Part shown: piece after piece, positions 52,880-62,474 of the stretch
How the letters are laid out: each line of letters opens with the position of its first letter
Position numbering within the stretch: position 1 is the first letter of the stretch
NCBI GenBank assembly: GCA_023401595.1
Contig: JAEXDQ010000051.1
Span: 59,392-123,391 of the forward strand
Direction: 5' to 3'
Length of the DNA: 64,000 nt
Source: Spirochaetota bacterium
Lineage (GTDB): Bacteria > Spirochaetota > Spirochaetia > Sphaerochaetales > Sphaerochaetaceae
Translations under genes and position numbers: made by a program
Notes under the pieces: generated by a model
Databases searched by the model: none
The model's input: only the letters and a program-made list of their open reading frames with translations
Told to the model about the DNA's origin: nothing

Positions 52880-54994
52880 ATGTCAGAAGTAAAGAAAGTT
52901 TCTGTCAGAATTGGCGACCATGACCTGGTGCTTGAAACCGGTAAGATCGCGAAGCAGGCCAATGGGGCCGTCTACGCCCATTACGCTGGAAGCGCGGTCA
53001 TCGCGACCGTATGCTGTGGAGACGCTCCCAGCGAACCCCTCGACTATGTTCCCCTTCAGGTCGAGTACAATGAAAAATACTATGCCGCGGGAAAAATCCC
53101 CGGCGGTTTCCTCAAGAGGGAATCCCGCCCCAAGGACAAGGAGATCCTTGTCAGCCGTCTGATCGACCGCCCTATGCGCCCACTGTTCGACAAGGCGTTC
53201 GGCCGTGAGATTCAGATCGTTCCGACCGTCGTTTCCAGCGACCAGTCGAATACTCCGGACATCATCGCCATTGTCGCGGCTTCCGCCGCCGTCACGATCA
53301 GCGACATTCCGTTCGCCGGTCCTATCGCCGCGGTCCGTATCGCCTTGATTGGTGATGATTATGTGGTAAACCCGACGTTCCAGCAGATTGGTCAGGCCAA
53401 GCTTGATATCGTTGTCGCCGGAACCTCCGACGGCATCACCATGGTCGAAGGCGGCGCGAAAGAAGTCTCTGAGGAGGTGATGCTCAAAGCTATCGCCACC
53501 GCTCAACCGGTAATCACTGAACTGTGCAAGGTTCAGATTGAACTGCGGAAGATCGCCGGCAAGGAGAAGCTCCCCGTCATGGAGGTCAAGGAAGATCTCT
53601 CATGGATGGAGCCTGTCCGGGAGGCCGCCTATCCGTTGGTCAAGGAGGCCAGCTTCGTCAAAGGCAAGATGAACCGTTATGCGGCTCTGGACGCGGCCAA
53701 GGCGAAGATCAACGAGCGTTTTGCGGAACTGATCGCCGCGGAGCCAAAGCGTGCCGGCCAAGTCGCAGCGATGTACGACGATCTTGAATACACCATTCTC
53801 CGCAAGAGCATCCTTGACGACGGCGTCCGCACCGACGGTCGTACCGTGGAGCAGATTCGTCCGATCACCTGCGAAGTCGGTCTGCTTGACCGTACCCATG
53901 GCAGCGCGTTGTTCACCCGTGGTGAGACCCAGAGCTTGGCTGTGACCACGCTCGGTACCACCAGCGACGAACAGATGTTCGATACCATCGACGGCGAAAA
54001 GAGCTATAGCTCCTTTATGCTGCATTACAACTTCCCGCCGTATTCCGTGGGCGAGTGCGGCAGGCTGACAACCGGTCGCCGTGAAATCGGACATGGGCAT
54101 CTGGCCCAGCGTGCGCTGGAAGCCGTCGTGCCGCCGAAGGAGAAGTTCCCGTATACGATTCGTGTCGTCAGTGAGATCATGGAATCCAACGGCTCCTCTT
54201 CCATGGCTTCCGTCTGCGGCGGTTGTCTCTCCCTGATGGACGCGGGCGTTCCCATTCGCAAGCCTGTCGCCGGTATCGCCATGGGGCTGATCACCGAAGG
54301 CGCCGACTACTCCAAGTATGTCGTTCTTTCCGATATCCTTGGCGAAGAAGACCACCTCGGCGACATGGACTTCAAGGTCGCCGGTACTGAGGACGGCATT
54401 ACGGCGTTCCAGATGGATATCAAGATCGCCGGCGTCACCAGCGAGATCATGAGCAAGGCGTTGCAGCAGGCCAAGCGCGGGCGGATGCATATTCTTGGCA
54501 TCATGAAGGATACTCTGTCCGCTCCGAAGGGCGATATTTCCGAATATGCTCCCAAGATCCTTACCCTCAAGGTGGATGAAGACAAGATCGGCGCCGTAAT
54601 CGGTACCGGCGGAAAGACCATCAAGGGAATCGCCCAGCAGTCCGGCGCCGAGGTCAATATCGATGATGACGGAACCGTCACCATCTATGGCAAGAACAAC
54701 GCCAGCGCACAGATGGCCAAGGATCTCGTCAAGTCCATAGTTGAAGAGCCTGAGGTCGGGCGTATCTATCAAGGAACCGTCAAGCGCATCATGGATTTCG
54801 GCGCGTTCATTGAGATTCTCCCCGGCAAGGAGGGGCTCTGCCATATCTCCAAGCTTGCCAAGACCCGTGTGAACAATGTCAACGATGTTTTGACCATGGG
54901 GCAGGTCGTACCTGTGAAGCTGATCGAGATCGACCGCATGGGCCGTCTCAACCTCAGCTACATCGATGCGATTTCCGAGCAGGAGCAGAAGTAA
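52880..54994 (+). CDS. pnp: polyribonucleotide nucleotidyltransferase (PNPase)
   Basis: A 704-residue PNPase: two RNase PH domains (RPMRPLFDKAF, RTHGSALFTRGETQSL, GKTIKGIAQQSGAEVNI for the KH domain) and an S1 domain (GTVKRIMDFGAFIEILPGK). 3'-to-5' RNA phosphorolysis; scaffold of RNA decay. It follows rpsO as in many bacteria. The purine-rich leader ends with GGAAG before ATG 52880. Confidence 0.98.
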   Translation: MSEVKKVSVRIGDHDLVLETGKIAKQANGAVYAHYAGSAVIATVCCGDAPSEPLDYVPLQVEYNEKYYAAGKIPGGFLKRESRPKDKEILVSRLIDRPMRPLFDKAFGREIQIVPTVVSSDQSNTPDIIAIVAASAAVTISDIPFAGPIAAVRIALIGDDYVVNPTFQQIGQAKLDIVVAGTSDGITMVEGGAKEVSEEVMLKAIATAQPVITELCKVQIELRKIAGKEKLPVMEVKEDLSWMEPVREAAYPLVKEASFVKGKMNRYAALDAAKAKINERFAELIAAEPKRAGQVAAMYDDLEYTILRKSILDDGVRTDGRTVEQIRPITCEVGLLDRTHGSALFTRGETQSLAVTTLGTTSDEQMFDTIDGEKSYSSFMLHYNFPPYSVGECGRLTTGRREIGHGHLAQRALEAVVPPKEKFPYTIRVVSEIMESNGSSSMASVCGGCLSLMDAGVPIRKPVAGIAMGLITEGADYSKYVVLSDILGEEDHLGDMDFKVAGTEDGITAFQMDIKIAGVTSEIMSKALQQAKRGRMHILGIMKDTLSAPKGDISEYAPKILTLKVDEDKIGAVIGTGGKTIKGIAQQSGAEVNIDDDGTVTIYGKNNASAQMAKDLVKSIVEEPEVGRIYQGTVKRIMDFGAFIEILPGKEGLCHISKLAKTRVNNVNDVLTMGQVVPVKLIEIDRMGRLNLSYIDAISEQEQK

Positions 54995-54996
54995 TA

Positions 54997-55446
54997 ATGA
55001 GTGATCCGGGCGTTATCGTCAGAATTCAGTTGGAAACTGGGGCGGTCGCTCCTGTCTACGGCTCCGCACAGGCTGCCGGCGCGGATATCCGCGCCTGGTT
55101 GCCTGATGGCGATCTGACGATTGAACCCGGAGCGCATGTCCTTGTTCCGACAGGCATCCGCATGGCATTGCCTGTCGGTTATGAGGCTCAGGTGCGTCCT
55201 CGTTCCGGTCTGGCCGCCAAGTACGGAGTCACCGTATTGAACTCCCCCGGAACGATAGACGCCGATTATCGCGGCGAGGTCAAGGTCGTCTTGATCAACC
55301 ATGGTCGGGAACCCTTCGTGATCCATCATGGCGACAGAATCGCCCAGATGGTGATAGCAAGTTACGCTCAATGCGTGTTTTCTGAAACGGCTGTGTTGGA
55401 CGATACAGTCAGAGGCGCCGGAGGTTTCGGCTCCACAGGGATCTAG
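54997..55446 (+). CDS. dut: dUTP diphosphatase
   Basis: A 149-residue trimeric dUTPase with all five motifs: AGADIRAWLP, RSGLAAKYGVTVLNSPGTID (the active-site Tyr/Asp segment just after), DRIAQMVI and the C-terminal RGAGGFGSTG. It prevents uracil misincorporation. The start follows the pnp stop by 2 bases. Confidence 0.97.
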   Translation: MSDPGVIVRIQLETGAVAPVYGSAQAAGADIRAWLPDGDLTIEPGAHVLVPTGIRMALPVGYEAQVRPRSGLAAKYGVTVLNSPGTIDADYRGEVKVVLINHGREPFVIHHGDRIAQMVIASYAQCVFSETAVLDDTVRGAGGFGSTGI

Positions 55447-55462
55447 GAAAGGGGAGCCGCCT

Positions 55463-56746
55463 ATGAGGGATAGAGCTTCTCATGGTCTGTTGTCCCGTTA
55501 TGTCGGCAGGGAATATATTCTTTCCTTCGCCGTCGCTTTCCTGTTCTTCTTCTTTATCTTCTTTATCAATCAGATTCTGTTGCTGGCGCAGAAGATTCTC
55601 CTGAAAAACGTCGACGTATGGTCCGTCCTTCACCTTGTCGTATTGGCGATACCCCAGTTTCTTCTATATACGATGCCGTTCAGTTCCCTGACCGCCGCCA
55701 GTATGGTGATCGGAGACTTGTCTTCCAGGAACGAGATCCTGGCGTTGCGTTCAGTGGGCGTATCGATCCGGCATGTCTTTTCGCCTATCATTGTATTGTC
55801 TCTGGCGCTTTCACTTGTCACGTTCGCCATCGCCGACATTCTGTTGCCTTGGAGCGCGGTGCAGTACAAGGAGATGTACAGCTCCCTGATGCGGGAGCTC
55901 CCCACCATAGAGTTGCAAAGCTATGCGGTGAATACCGTCGGCGACAAAGTGATCGCCAACGGCCTCGTGGAGGGTTCCACCGTCCATGACATCGTCCTCT
56001 TCGATATCAAGAACCGGGAGGACAGCCAGGTCGTGAGCGCCCCGTCGGGTCAGGTCGAGCTTGTGGATATCGACAAATTCGTCTACCGGCTTGTGCTGGA
56101 TTCTCCCCTGATCCTTTCGACTGACGTATCCGACATCCAGTCCTGGGGGTTGGCGGATGCGGAAAGCGCGACGTTCTACCTCGATTTCTCGAATCAGATT
56201 CCCGCCATGACCGACATGAGTCCTTCGCAGCTTTCCACCAGGGACCTGCTCTCGGCCATCCAGTTGCGGCAAAGCGACCTTGACGCCGAGTACGCTACGA
56301 TTGCGAACGACTTGCGCGCCATCCAGGAGGAGCGGGCCCTGCTGCAGCGCAAGCTGGATTTCCCGTTGGATGGCGAAGACCCCTACCAGATTGCCAATCG
56401 GCTGATTGCGTTGGAGCAGGAGGCGAAAGAGTTGGCCGCCCGTCGCCCGATTAATTTTTACCATCAATACTATCGTGCGGAGCTGCACAAGAAGTTCGCG
56501 TTGTCCGCGGCATGCTTTTTTCTCGTATTCATAGCGTTTCCAATCTCGTTCTTCAAAGTGAAGCATGGCCGTCTGATCGGATTCGGTCTGTCGATGTTAA
56601 TCGCCTGTACCTACTGGTTCATGCTTTTTTTCGCCCAGTTGAAGATTTTCGACATTTCCTGTACGCCGGCGGTGCTGATATGGGCTCCTGATGCGGTCAT
56701 CTTCATTGCCGGTTGTCTGCTGTTGCTGCGGTTGAGGCGTCTATGA
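55463..56746 (+). CDS. LptF/YjgP-like permease
   Basis: A 427-residue YjgP/YjgQ-family membrane protein: N-terminal helices (residues about 15-105), a beta-jellyroll-like outer domain (about 130-250), then a predicted coiled-coil insert (about residues 268-330, rich in Leu, Glu, Arg) before three more helices. In Gram-negatives LptF and LptG, with LptB, move lipopolysaccharide out of the inner membrane. The coiled coil is not usual. ATGA overlap with the next gene. Whether spirochaetes move LPS this way is not known. Confidence 0.82.
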   Translation: MRDRASHGLLSRYVGREYILSFAVAFLFFFFIFFINQILLLAQKILLKNVDVWSVLHLVVLAIPQFLLYTMPFSSLTAASMVIGDLSSRNEILALRSVGVSIRHVFSPIIVLSLALSLVTFAIADILLPWSAVQYKEMYSSLMRELPTIELQSYAVNTVGDKVIANGLVEGSTVHDIVLFDIKNREDSQVVSAPSGQVELVDIDKFVYRLVLDSPLILSTDVSDIQSWGLADAESATFYLDFSNQIPAMTDMSPSQLSTRDLLSAIQLRQSDLDAEYATIANDLRAIQEERALLQRKLDFPLDGEDPYQIANRLIALEQEAKELAARRPINFYHQYYRAELHKKFALSAACFFLVFIAFPISFFKVKHGRLIGFGLSMLIACTYWFMLFFAQLKIFDISCTPAVLIWAPDAVIFIAGCLLLLRLRRL

Positions 56747-57831
56747 GATTGCTTGACCGGTATATTTTCTGGAGCATCCTGAAGGTCGCTGTCGTCACGT
56801 TGTTGCTGTGTACGCTGATGCTGGTGGGAATCGATCTGTTTACAAATCTGGACAACTATCTGCAGAACAAGGTCCCGTGGTCCAGGATACTGACAATGTC
56901 GTTGCTGTACATCCCCGAATCCGTGTTGCTCTCGTTGGGGCCGGCGCTGTTGTTCTCCACTACGTATTTTCTTTCAATGCTGCAAGCCAACAATGAAATG
57001 ATATCCTTGCTGAACGCCGGCATCCCGTACCGGCGGATCATCATACCCTGTATGCTTCTGGCGGTCATTATGAGCGCCGGGCAATTCCTGTTCAGCGAGA
57101 CCGTCGCGATCAGATGTTCGTTGCGTCGCGAGGTCCTGACGAACGAGCTGTTCGGACAGCGGTCAACGTATGACAACCGGAACGTCACGCTTTCCGACCT
57201 TGATGGCGGATTCGTAATTCATGCGTCGCGATATCTTTCCGAGGAGCGACGTATCCTCGATGTGGTCCTGATATTGCGGGACGCACAGGGAAAGATACAT
57301 GGACGTGTGGACGCTTCGCGCGGTGATTGGGACGCCGAACGTCGGCGGTGGGTTTTCAAGGACACCACCGTCTACATGGTCGATGATGCCGGCGGGCAGG
57401 TGGAATCGTTCCATGCCGCCCAGTACGACCAGGTCGTCGTCGATCTTGAACCTGAGCTGTTTCGGAACCTCTCCGCCGATATCAAGACGATGGAGCTGCA
57501 TACGGCGGTGCGATATCTACAGAGGATGAAATACCTTGAGCCGTCTCAATGGGCCGTCTACAGCACCGAGTTTTGGGAACGGATACTCAATTGCGCTACG
57601 CCTCTGATCCTGATGCTGATTGCTTGTTCCCTCAATTATAAATTCAAGAAAAATGTATTGTTGTTCAGTATCATCACCAGTCTGTGCGTGGCAGTCGTCT
57701 ACTATGTCATACAGATGCTGACGCTGATCATGGCGAAACAAGGAGTCATCCCCCCGATCGCGGGTATGCTGATACCTCTGGCGGTCATCTTCCTGTTGTC
57801 CCTTCTCGCCGGACGGATATTGAAAGGGTAG
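56743..57831 (+). CDS. LptG/YjgQ-like permease
   Basis: A 362-residue paralogue of the preceding gene: RLLDRYIFWSILKV at the start, four to six membrane helices and a jellyroll part in the middle (residues about 130-270). The start is ATG 56743, overlapping the preceding stop by 4 bases. Together they resemble the LptFG permease. No lptB, lptC or lptA is in the window. Confidence 0.82.
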   Translation: MRLLDRYIFWSILKVAVVTLLLCTLMLVGIDLFTNLDNYLQNKVPWSRILTMSLLYIPESVLLSLGPALLFSTTYFLSMLQANNEMISLLNAGIPYRRIIIPCMLLAVIMSAGQFLFSETVAIRCSLRREVLTNELFGQRSTYDNRNVTLSDLDGGFVIHASRYLSEERRILDVVLILRDAQGKIHGRVDASRGDWDAERRRWVFKDTTVYMVDDAGGQVESFHAAQYDQVVVDLEPELFRNLSADIKTMELHTAVRYLQRMKYLEPSQWAVYSTEFWERILNCATPLILMLIACSLNYKFKKNVLLFSIITSLCVAVVYYVIQMLTLIMAKQGVIPPIAGMLIPLAVIFLLSLLAGRILKG

Positions 57832-57881
57832 AGGCGAGGCAGGCGGATACCGGTTTGATACGGCGGAGTCGAATGCCCCAC

Positions 57882-57910
57882 TTGGAAATCGGGCGATAGT
57901 ACGATATAAC
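57882..57910 (+). promoter_or_regulatory. promoter of tgt-murJ
   Basis: TTGGAA (57882-57887), 17-base spacer, TATAAC (57905-57910); transcription start near 57917, 54 bases before tgt. Confidence 0.65.
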
Positions 57911-57970
57911 TGAATGTCGGCGCCGGTCGTAACGCGACGGTTCCATGATAACGACGCAAAAGAGGTAGCG

Positions 57971-59095
57971 ATGTCTGGCATATATACGTTGACCCATCAG
58001 GATTTGAATTCTTCCGCACGGTGCGGTATCGTCTCATTGCCTCATGGCGATGTCGAGACCCCGGCCTTCATGCCGGTCGGTACGAACGGTACTGTCAAAG
58101 GAATCTATCACGACAAGGTGGATGAGATCGGTTACCGGCTGATCCTCGGCAACACCTACCACCTGTATCTTCGCCCCGGTTGCGAGGTGCTTGAACGCTT
58201 CGGCGGTTTGCACAAATTTTCCAACTGGAACCACAATATCCTGACCGACAGCGGGGGCTTCCAGGTCTTTTCGTTGTCGGGACTTCGTAAAATCAAGGAT
58301 GAAGGCGTCCATTTCCAGAGCCATATCGACGGTAGCAAGCACGTATTCTCTCCTGAAAAAGTCGTGGATATCCAGAAAGTCATCGGTAGCGACATAGCCA
58401 TGTCGCTGGACGTATGCACGCCGCCGGACATTGAATACCGGGCGGCGAGGGAGGCTTGGCGGGTAACGAAGCTCTGGGCCGAACGGTCGTTGGCGCACAG
58501 GAAGGAACTTGGCGACAGCTTCAGGGGCAACCTCTTCGGAATCGTGCAGGGGAACTTCTACAAGGACCTCCGAAAGGAGAGCGCCGAGACGCTGAGTGAA
58601 ATGGATTTTCCCGGTATCGCGATCGGCGGGCTGTCCGTGGGGGAGAAACCGGAAGTCTTCAACGAATACCTCGCCTATACCGCGCAGTACGTCACCAAGG
58701 AAAAACCCCGTTATGTCATGGGCATCGGTAGTCCCGACTATATCCTGGAAGCTGTGGAGAACGGCATAGATCTGTTTGACTGCGTTCTTGCCACCCGCAT
58801 GGCGCGCAACGGGGCGGTTTTCACCGACGACGGCGTCCTCACCTTGAAAAAGGCTGTCTACAAGTTCAGCGACGAACCTCTTGACGCCGGCTGTACTTGT
58901 ACTGCCTGTAGAAAGTATTCCCGTGGCTATATGCACCATATGGTCAAATGCAATGAAATGTTGGGGGGGATGCTTGCGACGGAACACAATCTGACGTACC
59001 TCTATCATCTGATGGAACGTGTCCGTCTTTCCATCCGTGAGAACCGTTTCCGGGAATTCAAGAGGGAATACCTTGCGAGATTCTATGGGCGTTGA
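57971..59095 (+). CDS. tgt: queuine tRNA-ribosyltransferase
   Basis: A 374-residue TGT that swaps guanine 34 for preQ1. Catalytic Asp motifs: LTDSGGFQVFSL and FDCVLATRMARNG; zinc site CTCTACRKYSRGYMHHM near the C-terminus. The start is ATG 57971 with AGAGG upstream; the ORF continues 19 codons upstream, across the predicted transcript start. It overlaps murJ by 11 bases. Confidence 0.97.
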   Translation: MSGIYTLTHQDLNSSARCGIVSLPHGDVETPAFMPVGTNGTVKGIYHDKVDEIGYRLILGNTYHLYLRPGCEVLERFGGLHKFSNWNHNILTDSGGFQVFSLSGLRKIKDEGVHFQSHIDGSKHVFSPEKVVDIQKVIGSDIAMSLDVCTPPDIEYRAAREAWRVTKLWAERSLAHRKELGDSFRGNLFGIVQGNFYKDLRKESAETLSEMDFPGIAIGGLSVGEKPEVFNEYLAYTAQYVTKEKPRYVMGIGSPDYILEAVENGIDLFDCVLATRMARNGAVFTDDGVLTLKKAVYKFSDEPLDAGCTCTACRKYSRGYMHHMVKCNEMLGGMLATEHNLTYLYHLMERVRLSIRENRFREFKREYLARFYGR

Positions 59096-60698
59096 GGAGC
59101 TTGCTCCAGAAAACGGGGCGAAACGGGAAAAGACGGGAAGCCCGCCGGACAGACCGACAGGCGGCGCCCGCAGTTCTGTCACGATCATGGTCTGCACCCT
59201 GCTGTCCCGATTGCTCGGGATCGTGAAGGCCAGGGCCATCAGCGGCGTGTTCGGTGCGAGCGGGACGGCCGATGTCATCAACTTTACCTTCAACATCCCC
59301 AACAGCTTCCGCAAGCTGTTCGCCGAGGGGGCGCTGACTTCCGCCTACATTCCTGTATTCGCCGCGAACATCCAGGACGACCCTGCGCGGTTGACGGAAT
59401 CACGGAAGCTGATGGCGGCTTTGATCGGATTCCAGGTACTGCTGTTCATTCCCCTGGTCGCGGTCACTTGGCTTTGCGCACCGCGGATAGTATCGTTCCT
59501 TTCTGATTTTTCCGATCCTTCTCAGATTAGGCTTTCGGCGGGCTTGCTCGGCTGGTTCATGATTTTTCTCGCGACAATCAGTATCGGTTCCATTTTCAAC
59601 GGAATACTGCAGTGCCATGGCTCTTTTTTCACGGCGGCCGCCGCTCCGTTGTTGTTCAGCCTCTCCGTTATCGGGTCCGTCCTGTATGCGTCCCGGTATA
59701 TCGGAGCCTATTCAATGGCTTTGGGGACCGTGGTCGGGGGAGTGCTACAGGCCGGATGTTCCTATGTTCGCCTCCGTCGGTACGGTTATCGCCTGCGTGT
59801 CAGCTTCAATTTCAAGTCATCCTCTTTCCTGAGGGTGATGGCGGGATGGTGGCCTGTGACAGTCACGGCTTTGGTCGCCGTGATCAGTCAGCAGGTTGCG
59901 TTCTATTTCGCATCAAGCCTTCCTGAGGGAAGCATTACAGCCTTCAACAACGCCATCATTTTCTGGCAGACGCCGTACGGTATCTTCTTTACGGCGATCA
60001 GCACTGTGTTCTTCCCGTTGATGAGCCGCCACTATCATGCCGACGACAGGGTGGCGCTGGCGGACAGTATCGCGAAGGGACTTCAATATCTTGCCACCTT
60101 CCTGGTTCCAAGCGCCATATTGCTGATAGCCTTGCGCGACGAGTCCGTATCCGCGGTATTGCAGACCGGGCGCTTCACTGTAGCCGATACGCTGCTGACA
60201 GCCGACGTGCTGTTCTGGTATTTGCTGGGGATGCTGTTCGTCGCTTGGTATGGATATCTGCAACGATACTGCTATTCAATAGGGCGGTACGTCTCGACGC
60301 TGATCGTGAGCATAGCCGTAGCGGTCATCGATATCGCGGCCACATGGTTTCTGATTGAACGTGGATCGGGAATCGTTGCGTTGCCGATCGCCAATTCCCT
60401 GTCGTACCTGGTGGGGTTCATCATCCTCTACATGATGGCTGTCCTGCCGTTGCAGGAATTCTCCCATGCCGGGCTGTTGCTGTCCGTCGGGAAGATTCTC
60501 CTGGCGAACTTCCCGCTGGCGGCGGCGTGCGCGGGCTACAAGGCCCTCGGCCTCGTCTGGTGGCAGAATGGCTCTACGTTGATGAACCTGCTGCGACTCG
60601 CCGGCCTGTTCGCCGTTGCGATGGCGGTCGTCCTGGTCTCCTACCTTGTTTGCCGGATTGAGTTCATATCGGTGTTGCTGAGGCGGTGTAAAGGCTGA
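59085..60698 (+). CDS. murJ: lipid II flippase MurJ
   Basis: A 537-residue MATE-like (MVF) protein with about 14 helices, carrying the family features SRLLGIVKARAISGVFGASG, NSFRKLFAEGALTSAYIPVF and YGIFFTAISTVFFPLMSRH. It flips lipid II for peptidoglycan. The start is ATG 59085; the longer frame adds 22 residues from within tgt. A 30-residue charged N-terminus precedes the first helix. Confidence 0.93.
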   Translation: MGVEELAPENGAKREKTGSPPDRPTGGARSSVTIMVCTLLSRLLGIVKARAISGVFGASGTADVINFTFNIPNSFRKLFAEGALTSAYIPVFAANIQDDPARLTESRKLMAALIGFQVLLFIPLVAVTWLCAPRIVSFLSDFSDPSQIRLSAGLLGWFMIFLATISIGSIFNGILQCHGSFFTAAAAPLLFSLSVIGSVLYASRYIGAYSMALGTVVGGVLQAGCSYVRLRRYGYRLRVSFNFKSSSFLRVMAGWWPVTVTALVAVISQQVAFYFASSLPEGSITAFNNAIIFWQTPYGIFFTAISTVFFPLMSRHYHADDRVALADSIAKGLQYLATFLVPSAILLIALRDESVSAVLQTGRFTVADTLLTADVLFWYLLGMLFVAWYGYLQRYCYSIGRYVSTLIVSIAVAVIDIAATWFLIERGSGIVALPIANSLSYLVGFIILYMMAVLPLQEFSHAGLLLSVGKILLANFPLAAACAGYKALGLVWWQNGSTLMNLLRLAGLFAVAMAVVLVSYLVCRIEFISVLLRRCKG

Positions 60699-60743
60699 TT
60701 CCCCGGCAGTGGGGAGTAGGCCGTACAGTAGGCCGCACCCGCG

Positions 60744-62474
60744 TCAATCGTTCAGTCTTCCGACGATCTCCCGGATACTGTCGACAGGGAGCTTGAGGAC
60801 CTTTCGGTCATAGGTCAGGAAACCATTCACTTCATTCTCGATGTCTGAAAGCTGGGTATAGACCGTTGCGGCCAACCCCTTTGCTTTCGCGGGGATGATC
60901 TGTTCTTCGTATAGTTTCCTGTATTGTCCGAACAGCTGTTCGGGCGTTGAAAGCTTCTTGTAGCCGAAATCCTTGGCGGTGTAGCAATGGCCCGCCACTG
61001 GGTAGGAGTATCCACCGAATTCCGTCAGGATAACGGCCCTGCCGAGCCGGTCCTTCTTGAACCGATAGGGCTTGAAATAGACATGCAGACTCTTGAAGTC
61101 CCCGATTTTCTGGTCATGCCAGCCGCTTGCATGGTCGATGGTCCTGGTGACGTCTTCGGATTGGATCAGGGAGACGGCCTGCGCGGCGTCGAACTGCCCC
61201 CATCCCTCGTTGAACGGCACCCACATGGCGATACAGGGGCAATTGTACAGATGCCTGATCATTCCGATAAGCTCTCCGGTGAACTCAGCCCTGCCTTCGG
61301 CGTCCTGTCTTGAAAACCAACGATACCGATTGTCCTTGAAATGAACGCCTGTGACCAGCGGCGAAGAAATCGTCAGCAAGGAGTATTTGCCGCCGCCGTT
61401 GACCATGTCCTGCCAGACAAGCATCCCCAGCCGGTCGCAATGGTAGTACCAGCGCAGGGGCTCGATCTTGATATGCTTGCGCAACATGTTGAACCCCAGA
61501 TGCTTCATTGTCTGGATATCATAGATCATCGCCTCGTCGCTGGGAGCCGTATAGAGGCCGTCGCTCCAGTAGCCCTGGTCGAGAACCCCGTTATGGAAAT
61601 AGGGGCGGTTGTTCAGGAAAAGCCTTCGATTCCCTTCTGCGTCCGCGCCTACTGAAAACTTGCGCATGGCGAAATAGCTGGTGACCGTATCGTCGCCCAA
61701 GCTGACTGAGAACGTATAGAGGTTCGGCGTTTCAGGCGTCCACGGAACAAAATCCTTCATGGGGATTATTTCCCGTCGGTTCGTCCGCAACGCGTAGGAC
61801 GCTTCAATGTCATGCTCCATGGTCAACGTACAGTCCACGTCCGCCAGCGAACCGACGGTCAACGCAACCGCCGATTCATCGAACAGCGGTTCGATCTTCA
61901 AGGAATCTATGGCTATTGGCGGGACGCTCTCCATCCATACCGTCTGCCAGATACCGCTTTGGGGAGTGTACCAGATGCCTCCGCGCTTCGTCCTTTGCTT
62001 CCCCCTCGTGTGATAGGACGTATCGGTTGCGTCATGCACGAGGAGTTTCAACGTGAATCCATTTGCGCCCCGCTCGATGCGGGAGGATATTTCGATGGAG
62101 AAGGGGAGGTATCCGCCGCTATGGTGCGCGGCCTCGGTTCCGTTTATGAAAACCCGCGCTTCCTGATCCACAGCGCCGAAGTGGAGTATCAGCCTGTTGC
62201 CGGGACGATGGAACCCGGCGGGAAGCATCACCTCCCTACTATACCAGAGCGTTTCGGAAGGAAGCAACTGCCGTCTGACGCCGCTGAGTTCGCTCTCAGG
62301 GGAGAACGGGACCAATATATCCCCGTCATATAGGATTGGTTCGGTATCGTCCGGAGTGATCGCATATTTCCAAATTCCGTTGAGGTTGAGGTAACTGTCC
62401 CTTTTCAGCTGAGGGCGCGGATATTCCTGAAGGACTTTTGCGGTATCGAGCCGTTCGCCCCAGATAGTTTTCAT
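60744..62474 (-). CDS. glycoside hydrolase family 2 protein
   Basis: A 576-residue GH2 enzyme: jellyroll sugar-binding domain (WYSREVMLP), immunoglobulin-like domain, and TIM barrel with acid/base Glu in VPFNEGWGQF (about residue 423) and nucleophile Glu in ILTEFGGYS (about 483). No signal peptide, so it is probably cytoplasmic, acting on a transported oligosaccharide. Beta-galactosidase, beta-glucuronidase or beta-mannosidase specificity cannot be told. The adjacent MFS transporter overlaps it by 4 bases. Confidence 0.92.
   Translation of the reverse strand: MKTIWGERLDTAKVLQEYPRPQLKRDSYLNLNGIWKYAITPDDTEPILYDGDILVPFSPESELSGVRRQLLPSETLWYSREVMLPAGFHRPGNRLILHFGAVDQEARVFINGTEAAHHSGGYLPFSIEISSRIERGANGFTLKLLVHDATDTSYHTRGKQRTKRGGIWYTPQSGIWQTVWMESVPPIAIDSLKIEPLFDESAVALTVGSLADVDCTLTMEHDIEASYALRTNRREIIPMKDFVPWTPETPNLYTFSVSLGDDTVTSYFAMRKFSVGADAEGNRRLFLNNRPYFHNGVLDQGYWSDGLYTAPSDEAMIYDIQTMKHLGFNMLRKHIKIEPLRWYYHCDRLGMLVWQDMVNGGGKYSLLTISSPLVTGVHFKDNRYRWFSRQDAEGRAEFTGELIGMIRHLYNCPCIAMWVPFNEGWGQFDAAQAVSLIQSEDVTRTIDHASGWHDQKIGDFKSLHVYFKPYRFKKDRLGRAVILTEFGGYSYPVAGHCYTAKDFGYKKLSTPEQLFGQYRKLYEEQIIPAKAKGLAATVYTQLSDIENEVNGFLTYDRKVLKLPVDSIREIVGRLND

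Noticed and set aside
60699..60743. terminator between murJ and the GH2 gene
   Set aside because: A small CCCC/GGGG hairpin is present but has no T-run on either strand.
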